A stretch of 41,003 nt of DNA from Mycobacterium sp. (GCF_019247635.1 NZ_JAFBAR010000062.1:1-41003); one strand, 5' to 3'; shown: positions 1 to 9,266, counted from the first letter of the stretch. Numbers and translations: made by a program. Notes: generated by a model from the sequence alone, not told the origin.

Positions 1-1
1 C

Positions 2-211
2 CGCGCCCTGCACCGCGACACCGGCCACCTCATCCGCAAACTCGTCTTCGACCCCACCCGCGACTACCAAACCCCGCGGCGTCAAATGCGGAAGCTCCCC
101 ACAAAACCGGCCAAAGGTGTAAACCATGTCTCGGGACACCTGTCAACGATGTCTCGAGACACGACAATGGTAGCGGGGACAGGATTCGAACCTGCGACCT
201 CTGGGTTATGA
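2..211 (+). mobile_element. C-terminal tail of a transposase/integrase-like reading frame, cut by the window edge
   Basis: The frame is open from the left edge. It contains a stretch reading HRDTGHLIRKLVFDPTRDYQ, which resembles the C-terminal strand motif (TGE..RELTLDPTRDYQP) I recall from mycobacterial IS481/IS3-type integrases. After about residue 40 it becomes low-value sequence and then runs through the antisense of the adjacent tRNA to a TGA at 209-211. The last ~15 residues are therefore not real protein: either the native stop has been lost or the element ends near 161. The family assignment is an inference from a short segment, because the catalytic core lies outside the window. Confidence 0.4.
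126..162. repeat. Two 14-bp direct repeats, one containing a perfect 12-bp palindrome
   Basis: ATGTCTCGGGACAC (126-139) recurs as ATGTCTCGAGACAC (149-162) with a single mismatch, 23 bp apart. TGTCTCGAGACA at 150-161 is a perfect palindrome. They lie between the transposase-like tail and the tRNA, so they probably mark the end of the mobile element (terminal repeats or transposase-binding sites). That role is inferred from position only. Confidence 0.55.
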
Positions 212-244
212 GCCCAGCGAGCTACCGAGCTGCTCCACCCCGCG
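168..244 (-). tRNA. Initiator tRNA-fMet (anticodon CAU)
   Basis: The reverse complement folds into a complete 77-nt cloverleaf including an encoded 3' CCA (168-170). The acceptor strands are CGCGGGG and CCCCGCT, the anticodon loop is CTCATAA and the T-arm carries GGTTCGAATCC. Three features mark an initiator rather than an elongator: an unpaired C1/U72 end of the acceptor stem, three G:C pairs (GGG/CCC) closing the anticodon loop, and an A11:U24 pair in the D stem (GAGC/GCTC). It delivers formyl-Met to the 30S P site. The transposase-like element abuts its 3' end. Confidence 0.95.
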
Positions 245-664
245 TCGGTAAACGCAAGGTTACCTAACGCCGGGGAACCACACCAAATCGCGGGTTCAAC
301 GCCTCGACGGTCGCCACGAGTGTGGGCGCACGGCGTGAGCGACACCACTACCTGAAGTCGTCCATCCAGTCCATTGAGCCTTAGATCCGAGTAGTGATCG
401 TGTCGCGTTGAACAGACCCCGCGGTATGCCGGAGACTGCAACGAGCGCGCCCAAAGCATGCATGCCTCGGCGATCACGTTGCCGGCTTCGTGCGGGTATC
501 GAGAATGCTGTCGAGTGCAGATGCAGATTCCGGGTTTTCCCGACCAGATTCCAGCGCTCACCCTGCGGCGGTAACTCGATCAGGTCCACGAGCGCGCTGC
601 AGACCTTCATCCAAGCCGTCGAGGCGCAAATATATTGACCCCGTTGGCATTACGGCGGCTGGCA
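245..664. other. Decayed intergenic DNA without a recognisable gene
   Basis: About 420 bp between the tRNA and the HD-domain remnant. Several open frames of 75-160 codons exist on both strands, but none has a ribosome site, a recognisable motif or a consistent codon pattern, and they overlap each other. I see no RNA gene here. Together with the flanking transposase tail and broken gene, this looks like a degraded insertion region. Confidence 0.5.
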
Positions 665-1000
665 GACCGCGCTGTCGTGATGGACTCCATTCGGGCCAGC
701 TGCTGTTGAGGATGATGTCGATACAGTCGTCGCGGACGAAGGCCGAATAGTAATGCTGCAACACGTCCGCGTTCACGGCGCCGAAGGTGCTGCGGGGACG
801 GTGCTTCATGCCATCGGCAAAGTGCGCCAGGATGTCGTGTTGAAATTCGCCCGCGGGTGGGCAGCAATTACTGCGCCAAGAGTTTCGGCGGTCAGGCCGT
901 GACGACCGATACCCGCTGTGGGCAAGGCGATTTCGGCCTCGAGGAATTCAGGTATCTCGGGCGGGGTGTGCAAAGCGATGCTCAACCAGACCTTGCGGGC
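665..1000 (-). pseudogene. Remnant of an HD-domain (cyanamide hydratase-like) hydrolase, C-terminal half, frameshifted
   Basis: Reading leftward, one frame gives ARKVWLSIALHTPPEIPEFLE ... LGAVIAAHPR (about 1000-850). The reading then continues in another frame as FQHDILAHFADGMKHRP, STFGAVNADVL and IILNSSWPEW (about 845-670). Joined, they resemble the C-terminal half of HD-domain proteins of the cyanamide hydratase-like group (IALHTTPGIP..., AHPRG..FK..I..AFADGIKHKP..TFGNVNADVL, as I recall them). The metal-binding N-terminal half is absent, and a frameshift separates the two blocks near 843-850. It cannot make a working enzyme as it stands. The family call is from memory of the motif pattern. 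Confidence 0.6.
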
Positions 1001-1144
1001 ATCGAACGCGGCGGAGCCGCGGTAGCATCCCGGGTCTGGTCGCAGCCCCCGCCACAAGACCTCCCGACGAGCGTGCACAGAATGCCGATGTTTGCGGCGT
1101 GCCGCCGTACAGACACGCACGCTCGCGACCAGAAAGGCGGGAAG

Positions 1145-4120
1145 CTACTTGGTGTTGTTGAACTTGGTGATGGCGTCGTCGAGCCGCTGCAGCGCAGCCC
1201 CGTACGCTCCGAAGTCACCCTTCTTCTGCGCATCCCGCGCAGCACTGATCGCCGCCTGAATATCCTGCAGCGCAGCGGCTTTGGCTGGCGACAAGGTCAC
1301 CCCCGCTTCGGGAGCAGGCGGGACCGCCGTGGGCGGCGACGGCCCGGGGCCATTGGCGGGCGGGGGGTTGGCCAGCGGTACGGGCGGTGTCCCGACGTCG
1401 GCGGGTGCGATCCCGGCGGCCGTCGCACCGGCACCGGCCCCGAACAGTCCCGTCAGCGCGTCACTGACGGTAGGCCCGTATCCGATCTTGTCCTTGTACA
1501 TCATCGCGACCCGGATCAGACGCGGGTACGACGACGCGGCGTCACTGGCGCCCGGGGAGGCATAGACCGGTTCAACGTACAGCAAACCGCCCTGCGCCAA
1601 CGGCAGCGTCAGCAAGTTGCCCCACTTGATCCGGTTTTGGTTGTCGCGCCCGATGACCCCAAGGTCCTGGGACACCGCGGGGTCGGTGGTGATGGCGTTA
1701 TTGGCCAACTTTGGACCGTTGACGTTGCCGGGAATGGTCAGCACGGTGATCTTACCGTACGTCGCGGGGTCGCAACTGGCACTGATGTAGGCGGCCAGGA
1801 AGTCCTGTTTGAACCTGTTCATCGCGCTGGTCAGCTGGTATGACGCCGAATTATCGTTCTTCAGAATGTTTTTCGCGACGATGTAATAGGGCGGCTGATA
1901 GCTGCTGGCGGTCGGATTCGGGTCCAACGGCACGTCCCAAAAGTCCGACGTGTTGAAGAACGTCACGGGGTCGTTCACGTGATACTTGGCCAGCAGCATG
2001 CGCTGCACCTTGAACAGGTCTTCGGGATAGCGCAGGTGCTCGGCAAGCTCGGGGCTGATCTCACTCTTGGGGCGGACGGTCCCGGGGAAAACCTGCATCC
2101 AGGCCTTTAGCACCGGGTCCTGTTCGTCCTGCTGATATAGCGTGACGGTGCCGTCGTACGCGTCCACCGTGGCCTTCACGGAGTTGCGGATGTAGGAGAC
2201 CTGCTTGTCGGGCGCCAGTCGGTTGAAGGCGACCTCAGTGGAATCCGCGGTCGCCGAGGACAAGGAGGTGAGTTCGGAGTACGGGTAGTTGTCCAGCGTG
2301 GTGTAGCCGTCCAGGATCCACACCAGTCGCTTGTTGACGATCGCGGGATACACCGCGCTGTCGGTGGTCAGCCACGGCGCCACCGCCTCCACCCGCTGCG
2401 CCGGATCGCGGTTGAACAAAATCTTGCTGTTCGAGCCAATCACACTGGAAAACAAGAAATTTCGCTCGGCGAACTTGGCGGCGAACACGCTACGGGATAT
2501 CCAGCTGCCGATCGGGACCCCACCGCTGCCGGTGTAGGTGTATCGCTTGGTGTCGGTGTTGGTCTCGTAGTCGTACTCGCGGTCATCCCCGTTCTTTCCG
2601 ACGATCGCATAGTCGGCCGAGGTGTTCGAGAGCACTGGTCCGAAATAGACCCGCGGCTGGTCCAGGGGTGCCGGGCCGTCGGATACCACGGTGCCGTTCG
2701 CCCCCACGACGTTGACTAGGAACTGGGGGTAGCCGCCATTCTGATTCGGGTCGTTGGCGATGCCGCGCACCGTGTTGGCCGGAGACGCGATGAATCCGTT
2801 CCCGTGGGTGTAAACAGTGTGCCGGTTGATCCAGTCGCGTTGGTTGTCGATCAACCGGTCCGGGTTGAGTTCGCGTGCCGCGACGACATAGTCCCGCAGG
2901 CTTCCTTCACGGTCGAGGTAGCGGTCTATGGACAGTTGCTCGGGGAAGTAGTAGAAGTTCTTGCCCCGCTGAAATTGGGTGAACGCCGGGCTGACGATCG
3001 TTGGGTCGAGCAGTCGGATGTTCGACGTGGTGGCGCGGTCGCCGGCGACCTGCTGGGCGGTGGCGGGGGCATCGCCGCTGTAGTTGCGATAGCTCACCAG
3101 GTCGTCGGTCAGTCCATACGCTTGCCGGGTCGCGGCGATACTTCGCGAGATGTACTCGCTTTCCTTGCGCGCGGCATCGGGTTTCACGATCAGCTGCTCA
3201 ACGATCAGCGGCCAACCCGCCCCGATGATCATTGACGACAACAGCAGCAAAACCAGGCCGATAGCGGGAATCCGCAAGTCCCGCAACGTGATCGCGGAGA
3301 AGACGGCCACCGCACAGATCAGCGCGATCGTCATCAAAATCAGCTTGGCCGGCAGCACGGCGTTGATATCGGTGTAGCCCGCGCCGGTGAACGGCTTGCC
3401 GCCGCGCGTGTGCGACAGCAACTCATACCGATCCAGCCAATAGGCGAGGGCCTTCAACAGCACCAACAGACCCACCAGGGTGACCAGCTGGATCCGCGTC
3501 GAGCGGCTAAGCGCGCCGGTCCGCCCGGACAAGCGAATCCCGCCGAAGATGTAGTGCGCCAGCAGATTTGAGATGAGGGCCAAGAAAACCGCGATGAACA
3601 GGTAGCTGAGGACCAGGCGGTAGAACGGCAGCTCGAACGCGTAGAAGCCGAGGTCCAACCCGAATTGCGGATCGCGGACCCCGAAGGAGCCGCCGTGCAG
3701 GAACAGCTGGACCCGAACCCAGTAGCTCTGCGCGATGATCCCGGCCAGCAGACCGATCGCCGCCGGGATGCCGATGCCCACCAGCCGCAGTCGCGACAGC
3801 ACCAGCGCGCGGTACCGCGCCACCGGATCGTTGTCGTGGTTGGGGACGAAGACCGGACGGGTCCGGTACGCCACGGCCAGGCCGGCGAACACGATGCCGC
3901 CGACCAGCACACCGGCCGCCAGGAACACCACGATGCGGGTGACCAGCACGGTGGTGAACACGGAGCGATAGCCCAGTTCACCGAACCACAACCAGTCGAC
4001 ATAGCTGTCGATCAGGCGTGGACCGGTGAGCAGCAGAGCGATCACACCGAGGGCGATCATGATCAGAATCCGGCTACGCCGAGTCAGTTTCGGCATCCGT
4101 GCGGTGGGCCGCATCCCCAC
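1145..4120 (-). CDS. UPF0182-family large membrane protein (Rv3193c-like)
   Basis: A 991-residue protein. The N-terminal third holds about seven hydrophobic segments (first at residues ~17-36, then ~60-85, ~110-130, ~165-190, ~210-230, ~260-280, ~285-310), with the motif [17 protein letters not shown] after the first. The remainder is a large, probably extracytoplasmic domain (conserved-looking blocks [17 protein letters not shown] and FAERNFLFS) ending in a Pro/Ala-rich linker (~885-935) and a short helical tail. The length equals the mycobacterial family norm (~990). The start is GTG at 4120, with an in-frame ATG two codons later. The biochemical function is unknown. It lies 55 bp downstream of the PDZ protease gene on the same strand, so the two may be co-transcribed and work at the envelope. 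Confidence 0.93.
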   Translation of the reverse strand: MGMRPTARMPKLTRRSRILIMIALGVIALLLTGPRLIDSYVDWLWFGELGYRSVFTTVLVTRIVVFLAAGVLVGGIVFAGLAVAYRTRPVFVPNHDNDPVARYRALVLSRLRLVGIGIPAAIGLLAGIIAQSYWVRVQLFLHGGSFGVRDPQFGLDLGFYAFELPFYRLVLSYLFIAVFLALISNLLAHYIFGGIRLSGRTGALSRSTRIQLVTLVGLLVLLKALAYWLDRYELLSHTRGGKPFTGAGYTDINAVLPAKLILMTIALICAVAVFSAITLRDLRIPAIGLVLLLLSSMIIGAGWPLIVEQLIVKPDAARKESEYISRSIAATRQAYGLTDDLVSYRNYSGDAPATAQQVAGDRATTSNIRLLDPTIVSPAFTQFQRGKNFYYFPEQLSIDRYLDREGSLRDYVVAARELNPDRLIDNQRDWINRHTVYTHGNGFIASPANTVRGIANDPNQNGGYPQFLVNVVGANGTVVSDGPAPLDQPRVYFGPVLSNTSADYAIVGKNGDDREYDYETNTDTKRYTYTGSGGVPIGSWISRSVFAAKFAERNFLFSSVIGSNSKILFNRDPAQRVEAVAPWLTTDSAVYPAIVNKRLVWILDGYTTLDNYPYSELTSLSSATADSTEVAFNRLAPDKQVSYIRNSVKATVDAYDGTVTLYQQDEQDPVLKAWMQVFPGTVRPKSEISPELAEHLRYPEDLFKVQRMLLAKYHVNDPVTFFNTSDFWDVPLDPNPTASSYQPPYYIVAKNILKNDNSASYQLTSAMNRFKQDFLAAYISASCDPATYGKITVLTIPGNVNGPKLANNAITTDPAVSQDLGVIGRDNQNRIKWGNLLTLPLAQGGLLYVEPVYASPGASDAASSYPRLIRVAMMYKDKIGYGPTVSDALTGLFGAGAGATAAGIAPADVGTPPVPLANPPPANGPGPSPPTAVPPAPEAGVTLSPAKAAALQDIQAAISAARDAQKKGDFGAYGAALQRLDDAITKFNNTK

Positions 4121-4175
4121 TAGCTACGCTCCCTGCTCAGTTTGGCTGACGTCACAACTGTACGCAGTCGTCGAG

Positions 4176-5198
4176 CTAGCAGCTCGGGGTCGGCGCCCCC
4201 GACTGCAACGCGTGCAGCGCGTCCACCGCTGAAGTGAGAGTCTCCACCTTGATCAGCCGCAGGCCGGTTCGGTTGTCGGCACTCGCCTCATAGCAGTTCT
4301 TCGCCGGCACCAGAAACACTGTCGCGCCCGCGGCGCGGGCCGCAACCATCTTGTGGGTAATGCCGCCGATGGGGCCCACCTTGCCGTCGACGGAGATGGT
4401 CCCGGTGCCGGCAATGAACGTCGAGCCTGCCAGTTCGCCGGTGGTGAGTTTGTCGACGACCGCCAGGCTGAACATCAGGCCAGCCGAGGGGCCGCCCACA
4501 TTGGCCAGGTTGAAGTCCACCACGAACGGAGCCCATGGCGCATCGAGCACCGCGACACCCAGGAACCCGTAGTCACGGTCCTTATTGGTGCCGAGCGTGA
4601 TCTCCGCGACGCCGGCCGGTTCATTCTTGCGGCGATAGTCGATTGTCACCACCTGACCGGGCTTGGTGTTCTTCAGCAATGACGTGAACTGCTCGACGTT
4701 GGTCACGGGAGTGCCGTTGACCATGTCGATGGCGTCGCCGGCCTTGAGCTTTCCGGCCGATGGGCCCGGGTCGCTGACGGTCGCGACGGTGACAGCGGCC
4801 TTGTAGTTGAGGTAGCCCAGGGCCGCGTACTCGGCGCTGTCCTCGGAATTCTTGAAATCGGCGTTGTTGGCCTTATCGACGTCCTCGCGGGATTTGCCCG
4901 GCGGGTACACGAGATCGCGGGGCACCAGCTGCTCTTCACCGGAGAGCCACAGCGTCAGCGCTTCACCCAGAGTCAGGTCGTCGCGCTGGGACACCGTCGT
5001 CATGTTGAGGTGCCCTGAAGTCGGGTGGGTTTGGGTGCCCTCGATGTCGACGACCTGCTTTCCGTCGACTTCACCGAGGGTGTCGAATGTGGGGCCAGGT
5101 CCCAGCGAAACGAATGGCACCGTCACCACGGCCAGCAACACGCCGAAGACCAAGATGGGCACCAGGGCGACCAGCAAGGTCAGAATCCGCCTGTTCAC
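4176..5198 (-). CDS. Membrane-anchored PDZ / Lon-type (S16) serine protease
   Basis: A 340-residue protein with an N-terminal membrane anchor (residues ~4-27), a linker, a PDZ domain (~140-205, including GKLKAGDAIDMVNGTPV) and a C-terminal Lon-like proteolytic domain. The catalytic Ser is in GGPSAGL and the partner Lys in GPIGGITHKMVAARAAG, the Ser/Lys dyad layout of peptidase family S16. There is no ATPase domain, as usual for the YlbL-type anchored proteases. It probably cleaves envelope or misfolded substrates outside the membrane. The start is GTG at 5198 (protein begins MNRRILTLL). The frame stays open far upstream, but that part is antisense to the divergent zincin gene and has no protease homology. 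It shares an 81-bp divergent promoter region with the gene at 5280 and precedes the UPF0182 gene. Confidence 0.93.
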   Translation of the reverse strand: MNRRILTLLVALVPILVFGVLLAVVTVPFVSLGPGPTFDTLGEVDGKQVVDIEGTQTHPTSGHLNMTTVSQRDDLTLGEALTLWLSGEEQLVPRDLVYPPGKSREDVDKANNADFKNSEDSAEYAALGYLNYKAAVTVATVSDPGPSAGKLKAGDAIDMVNGTPVTNVEQFTSLLKNTKPGQVVTIDYRRKNEPAGVAEITLGTNKDRDYGFLGVAVLDAPWAPFVVDFNLANVGGPSAGLMFSLAVVDKLTTGELAGSTFIAGTGTISVDGKVGPIGGITHKMVAARAAGATVFLVPAKNCYEASADNRTGLRLIKVETLTSAVDALHALQSGAPTPSC

Positions 5199-5279
5199 GC
5201 CGATTACACTAGACGGGCATTCAGCTACAAGCGTGATGGGGAATCGCGCGTTCCTTTCGCCGGTGAGTACCGTTGAGTC

Positions 5280-6668
5280 ATGCCTGACGTGCCTTTCGGT
5301 TTCTCCTCCGGACGCGACCCCGGGGACGACGAACCCGGGCGCGACAAGCCCGGCAAGGACGGTCCCGAATCCGGTTCGGGTGCGTCCGATCCGTTTGCCG
5401 CGTTCGGCCTGAGTGGCGACTTCGGCATGGGCGACTTGGGCCAGATCTTTACCCAGCTGGGTCAGATGTTCAGCAGCGCGGGCACGACGATGGCCGGGGG
5501 CAAGGAGTCGGGCCCGGTCAATTACGAACTGGCGCGCAGCGTGGCGTCGAGCTCCATCGGCTTCGTGGCACCCATCCCTGCCACCACGAACTCTGCGATC
5601 GCCGACGCGGTGCACCTCGCCGAGACCTGGCTGGACGGCGCCACTGCGCTGCCCGCCGGCACTGCCAAAGCGGTGGGCTGGAGTCCGGGCGACTGGGTCG
5701 ACAACACCCTGGAGACCTGGAAGCGGCTGTGCGATCCGATGGCCCAACAGATCTCGACGGTATGGGCGGCGGCATTGCCCGACGAAGCCAAAAGCATGGC
5801 CGGACCGCTGCTGTCGATGATGTCGCAGATGGGCGGCATGGCATTCGGCTCGCAGCTGGGCCAGGCGTTGGGCAGGTTGTCCCGCGAGGTGCTGACGTCG
5901 ACCGACATCGGCCTGCCGTTGGGCCCCAAGGGAGTGGCCGCGATACTGCCGGAGGCGGTCGAAGCTTTCGCGGCGGGACTCGAGCAGCCGCGCAGCGAGA
6001 TTATGACGTTCCTCGCCGCACGCGAGGCGGCGCATCACCGGCTGTTCAGCCACGTACCGTGGCTGGCCAGCCAACTTTTGGGCGCCGTCGAGGCATACGC
6101 CATGGGGATGAAGATCGACATGACCGGCATCGAGGAGCTGGCGCGCGACTTCAACCCGGCATCCCTGTCGGATCCCGCGGCTATCGAGCAGCTGCTCGGT
6201 CAGGGAGTGTTCGAGCCCAAGGCCACGCCGGCGCAGACGCAGGCGCTGGAACGCCTCGAGACACTGCTCGCGCTGATCGAGGGCTGGGTACAGGTGGTGG
6301 TGACCGCGGCGCTTGGCGACCGAATCCCGGGTGCGGCGGCGCTCAGCGAGACGCTGCGACGGCGCCGGGCCAGCGGCGGTCCCGCCGAACAGACCTTCGC
6401 TACGTTGGTCGGCCTGGAGCTGCGGCCTCGCAAGCTGCGGGAGGCCGCGGCACTCTGGGAGCGCCTGACCGAGGCCGCCGGGGCGGACGCCCGCGACGCC
6501 GTCTGGCAACACCCCGACCTGCTGCCCGCCGCGGATGACCTCGACGAGCCGGCGCGTTTCATCGACCGAATCATCGGCGGCGACACCAGCGGTATCGACG
6601 AGGCGATTGCGAATTTGGAAGCGCGGCTCGAGCAGGACGGCGAGAACCCGGGTCCTGTGGAGAACTGA
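5280..6668 (+). CDS. Zincin-like (DUF2342-type) putative zinc metalloprotease
   Basis: 462 residues. The first ~45 are low-complexity and charged (Gly/Asp/Pro-rich), followed by an all-helical domain. The signature is at residues 245-262, FLAAREAAHHRLFSHVPW: Glu249 and His252/253 resemble the E-x-x-H half of the zinc site in the actinobacterial 'zinc-dependent metalloprotease / F420-associated' family, though the canonical HExxH is not present. Proteolysis is therefore a family-level assumption. The start is the ATG at 5280; the ribosome site is weak. It is divergent from the PDZ protease and followed after 20 bp by the TOMM-like gene, with which it is probably co-transcribed. Confidence 0.85.
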   Translation: MPDVPFGFSSGRDPGDDEPGRDKPGKDGPESGSGASDPFAAFGLSGDFGMGDLGQIFTQLGQMFSSAGTTMAGGKESGPVNYELARSVASSSIGFVAPIPATTNSAIADAVHLAETWLDGATALPAGTAKAVGWSPGDWVDNTLETWKRLCDPMAQQISTVWAAALPDEAKSMAGPLLSMMSQMGGMAFGSQLGQALGRLSREVLTSTDIGLPLGPKGVAAILPEAVEAFAAGLEQPRSEIMTFLAAREAAHHRLFSHVPWLASQLLGAVEAYAMGMKIDMTGIEELARDFNPASLSDPAAIEQLLGQGVFEPKATPAQTQALERLETLLALIEGWVQVVVTAALGDRIPGAAALSETLRRRRASGGPAEQTFATLVGLELRPRKLREAAALWERLTEAAGADARDAVWQHPDLLPAADDLDEPARFIDRIIGGDTSGIDEAIANLEARLEQDGENPGPVEN

Positions 6669-6688
6669 CTGGGGCGAGGGCGCCGGGC

Positions 6689-7573
6689 ATGGCACAGTTG
6701 CTCGTCATGCCACCGGCCCCGTCCACCATGTACGCCTTGGACCCGGCGATGCCGGTGTTGCTGCGCCCAGACGGGTCGGTGCAGGTCGGCTGGGATCCCC
6801 GCCGTGCAGTGCTGGTCCGTCCGCCAGGCGGCCTGACGGCCGCGCAGCTGGCTGCGTTACTGCGGTCCATGCGCTCCCCGACACCGCTCGCCGAGTTGCA
6901 GCGCCTCGCCGGCGACCGCGGGTCTGTCGCTGCTGCCGGCCTGGCGAACCTGGTCGGGCAGCTGGTAGGCGCGGGAGTCGCGACTCGCGGCGATCAGCCG
7001 TCGTCGCGCGCTCGCGCGGCGTCGATCCGGGTGCACGGTAGTGGGCCGCTGTCAGACCTGCTGCTCGAGGCGCTGCACCGCTCCGGCGCACGGATTGCGC
7101 AGAGCAGCCAACCGCATGCGGCGGTGACGCCCGATGCCGTGGACCTGGTGGTATTCGCGGACTATCTGGTGGCCGACCCGCGCATCGTGCGCGATCTGCA
7201 CACCCAGGGTGTCGCGCACCTTCCGGTGCGGGTGCGCGACGGCACCGGGCTGGTGGGGCCGCTGGTGATTCCCCACGTGACCAGCTGTTTGGCGTGCGCC
7301 GACCTGCACCGTAGCGATCGCGACCCCGCCTGGCCGGCCATCGCCGCCCAGCTGCGCGACACGGTCGGGGTGGCCGATCGGGCCACGCTGCTGGCGACCG
7401 CGGCGCTGGCGCTTAGCCAGGTGAACCGTGTGATCGCCGCGGTGCGCGGCCACGACAGCGCACCCGATGCACCGGCGGCGCTGAACGCCACTTTGGAGTT
7501 CGACGTCAACGCCGGCTCCATCGTCGCGCGGCAGTGGACGAGGCACCCGTTGTGCTCGTTGTGCTCGTGCTAA
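6689..7573 (+). CDS. Solitary TOMM cyclodehydratase / E1-like zinc protein (Rv3196-like)
   Basis: 294 residues. A winged-helix-like N-terminal segment (~20-100, with ALDPAMPVLLRPDGSVQVGW) is followed by a Rossmann-like core (~110-190, VDLVVFAD) and a zinc-knuckle arrangement: C200-x-x-C203 in TSCLACADLHRSDRDPAWP and C289-x-x-C292-x-C294 at the extreme C-terminus (HPLCSLCSC). This is the pattern of the E1-like/'cyclodehydratase' leader-peptide-binding proteins of azol(in)e-modified peptide pathways. No YcaO, dehydrogenase or obvious precursor peptide is nearby, so its substrate is unknown. The start is ATG 6689; a second ATG six codons on is possible. It ends in a 4-bp convergent overlap with a 57-aa gene. 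Confidence 0.85.
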   Translation: MAQLLVMPPAPSTMYALDPAMPVLLRPDGSVQVGWDPRRAVLVRPPGGLTAAQLAALLRSMRSPTPLAELQRLAGDRGSVAAAGLANLVGQLVGAGVATRGDQPSSRARAASIRVHGSGPLSDLLLEALHRSGARIAQSSQPHAAVTPDAVDLVVFADYLVADPRIVRDLHTQGVAHLPVRVRDGTGLVGPLVIPHVTSCLACADLHRSDRDPAWPAIAAQLRDTVGVADRATLLATAALALSQVNRVIAAVRGHDSAPDAPAALNATLEFDVNAGSIVARQWTRHPLCSLCSC

Positions 7574-7743
7574 CCCATACGCCCCTGGTCGGGGACGTTC
7601 GTCGAGATCGACGCGTAGGCCCCGGCAAGTTCTGCCAGCACCCCCTCGGTCAACGTGCGCTCATTGCGGTGCTTGTCCAGCGTTTCGATGATCGCTCTGA
7701 ACAAGGCGTCGGCGGCATCGTGCTGGGTCTGCTTGGCGGCCAT
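7570..7743 (-). CDS. Conserved small hypothetical protein, 57 aa
   Basis: Begins MAAKQTQHDAADALFRAI and ends NVPDQGRMG. It is hydrophilic and predicted mostly helical, with a charged centre (ETLDKHRNERTLTEG). The start is ATG 7743, preceded 12 nt upstream by AAGGGTGG. A much longer upstream extension of the frame exists but has no matching ribosome site and reads as antisense of the ABC1 kinase leader. The stop overlaps that of the TOMM-like gene by 4 bp, tail to tail. A comparable small gene sits at this locus in M. tuberculosis (Rv3196A, from memory). Function unknown. Confidence 0.65.
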   Translation of the reverse strand: MAAKQTQHDAADALFRAIIETLDKHRNERTLTEGVLAELAGAYASISTNVPDQGRMG

Positions 7744-7918
7744 GGTTATTCGATACCACCCTTCGGGACGTGGTTTAGACGGGTCGCAGGAATGCGTCCT
7801 GCAGAAGGACAACATATCGTCGTCGACGCTGCGTCGAGGGGCGGAGCCAGGTGGTGGCATGCGCGGCGTTTGCCACGATCGGCGGCATGACGGGCTGACT
7901 GTCGTGGATGATGGGTGT

Positions 7919-9247
7919 GTGTCAGAAATCAAACGTGGCCGCGCGGCACGTAACGCCAAGCTGGCGAGTATCCCGGTCGGTTTTGCCGGCCGGGCCGCGC
8001 TCGGGTTCGGCAAAAGACTCACCGGCAAGTCCAAAGACGAGGTCAACGCCGAACTGATGGAGAAGGCCGCCCATCAATTGTTCACCGTGCTGGGCGAGCT
8101 CAAGGGCGGGGCGATGAAGGTCGGGCAGGCCTTATCGGTGATGGAAGCCGCCATCCCCGAGCAGTTCGGCGAGCCCTACCGCGAAGCGCTGACCAAGCTG
8201 CAGAAGGACGCCCCGCCGCTGCCCGCCGCCAAAGTGCACAAGGTTCTCGACGCGCAACTGGGCACCAAATGGCGCACGAGGTTCACGTCGTTCGACGACA
8301 CGCCGGTAGCCTCGGCCAGCATCGGCCAGGTACACAAGGCGGTGTGGTCCGACGGGCGCGAGGTCGCCGTCAAAATCCAATACCCGGGCGCAGACGAGGC
8401 GTTGCGTGCCGACCTCAAGACCATGCAGCGAATGGTCTCGGTGTTCAAGCAGCTTTCGCCGGGCGCCGACGTGCAGGGCATCGTCGACGAACTGATCCAG
8501 CGCACCGAGATGGAACTCGACTACCGGCTGGAGGCCGAGAACCAGCGCGCTTTCGCCAAGGCGTATGAGGGTCACCCCCACTTCCTGGTTCCGCACATCG
8601 TGGCCAGCGCTCCGAAAGTGGTGATCCAAGAGTGGATCGACGGTGTGCATATGGCCGAGATCATCCGCAACGGCACGACCGAAGAGCGCGACCTGGTGGG
8701 CACGCTGCTGCTCGAGCTGACCTTCGACGCGCCACGCCGATTGGAGATGCTCCACGGCGACGCCCACCCCGGAAACTTCATGCTGCTGGCGGACGGACGG
8801 ATGGGCGTCATCGACTTCGGTGCCGTAGCGCCTTTGCCCGGCGGCTACCCCGTCGAGCTCGGCATGACGATCCGGCTGGCCCGCGACAAGAACTACGACC
8901 TGCTGTTGCCGACCATGGAGAAGGCCGGGTTCATCCAGGCCGGCCAGCAGGTGTCGGTTCGCGAAATCGACGAAATGCTGCGCCAGTACGTCGAACCCAT
9001 CGAGGTAGAGGTATTCCACTACACCCGCAAATGGCTGCAGCGGATGACGGTGAGTCAGATCGATCGCTCGGTGGCGCAGATCAAGACGGCGCGGCAAATG
9101 GACCTGCCGCCCAAGCTTGCGATTCCGATGCGGGTGATCGCGTCGGTGGCCGCGATCCTGTGCCAGCTGGATGCGCATGTGCCGATCAAGGCGTTGTCGG
9201 AGGAGATGATCCCTGGCTTCGCCGAACCCGACCCGGTCGTCGTCTAA
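7919..9247 (+). CDS. ABC1/ADCK (UbiB-family) atypical protein kinase
   Basis: 442 residues from a GTG start (MSEIKRGRAARNAK). It carries the full UbiB-family set: the KxGQ motif in GGAMKVGQALSVM, the Ala-rich nucleotide loop VASASIGQVHKA, the invariant Lys in VAVKIQYPG, the catalytic loop HGDAHPGNF and the metal-binding DFG in VIDFGAV. These kinases act on quinone or other lipid metabolism and may act as ATPases. The mycobacterial homologue Rv3197 has been linked to macrolide-related phenotypes and to its neighbour whiB7; I recall this only generally. The start was chosen where family similarity begins; no strong ribosome site precedes it. The gene is convergent with whiB7. Confidence 0.92.
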   Translation: MSEIKRGRAARNAKLASIPVGFAGRAALGFGKRLTGKSKDEVNAELMEKAAHQLFTVLGELKGGAMKVGQALSVMEAAIPEQFGEPYREALTKLQKDAPPLPAAKVHKVLDAQLGTKWRTRFTSFDDTPVASASIGQVHKAVWSDGREVAVKIQYPGADEALRADLKTMQRMVSVFKQLSPGADVQGIVDELIQRTEMELDYRLEAENQRAFAKAYEGHPHFLVPHIVASAPKVVIQEWIDGVHMAEIIRNGTTEERDLVGTLLLELTFDAPRRLEMLHGDAHPGNFMLLADGRMGVIDFGAVAPLPGGYPVELGMTIRLARDKNYDLLLPTMEKAGFIQAGQQVSVREIDEMLRQYVEPIEVEVFHYTRKWLQRMTVSQIDRSVAQIKTARQMDLPPKLAIPMRVIASVAAILCQLDAHVPIKALSEEMIPGFAEPDPVVV

Positions 9248-9266
9248 CGCTCGCCGAAGGGCGGGG

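Noticed and set aside
126..162. The 14-bp repeats beside the tRNA considered as phage attachment sites
   Set aside because: They do not copy the tRNA 3' end and no integrase gene of the tyrosine type is visible; terminal repeats of the transposase-like element are the simpler reading.
4176..6695. An 839-codon minus-strand frame that contains the PDZ protease
   Set aside because: The part upstream of 5198 is antisense to the zincin gene and lacks any protease or domain similarity. The GTG at 5198 gives the standard 340-residue protein with its membrane anchor first.
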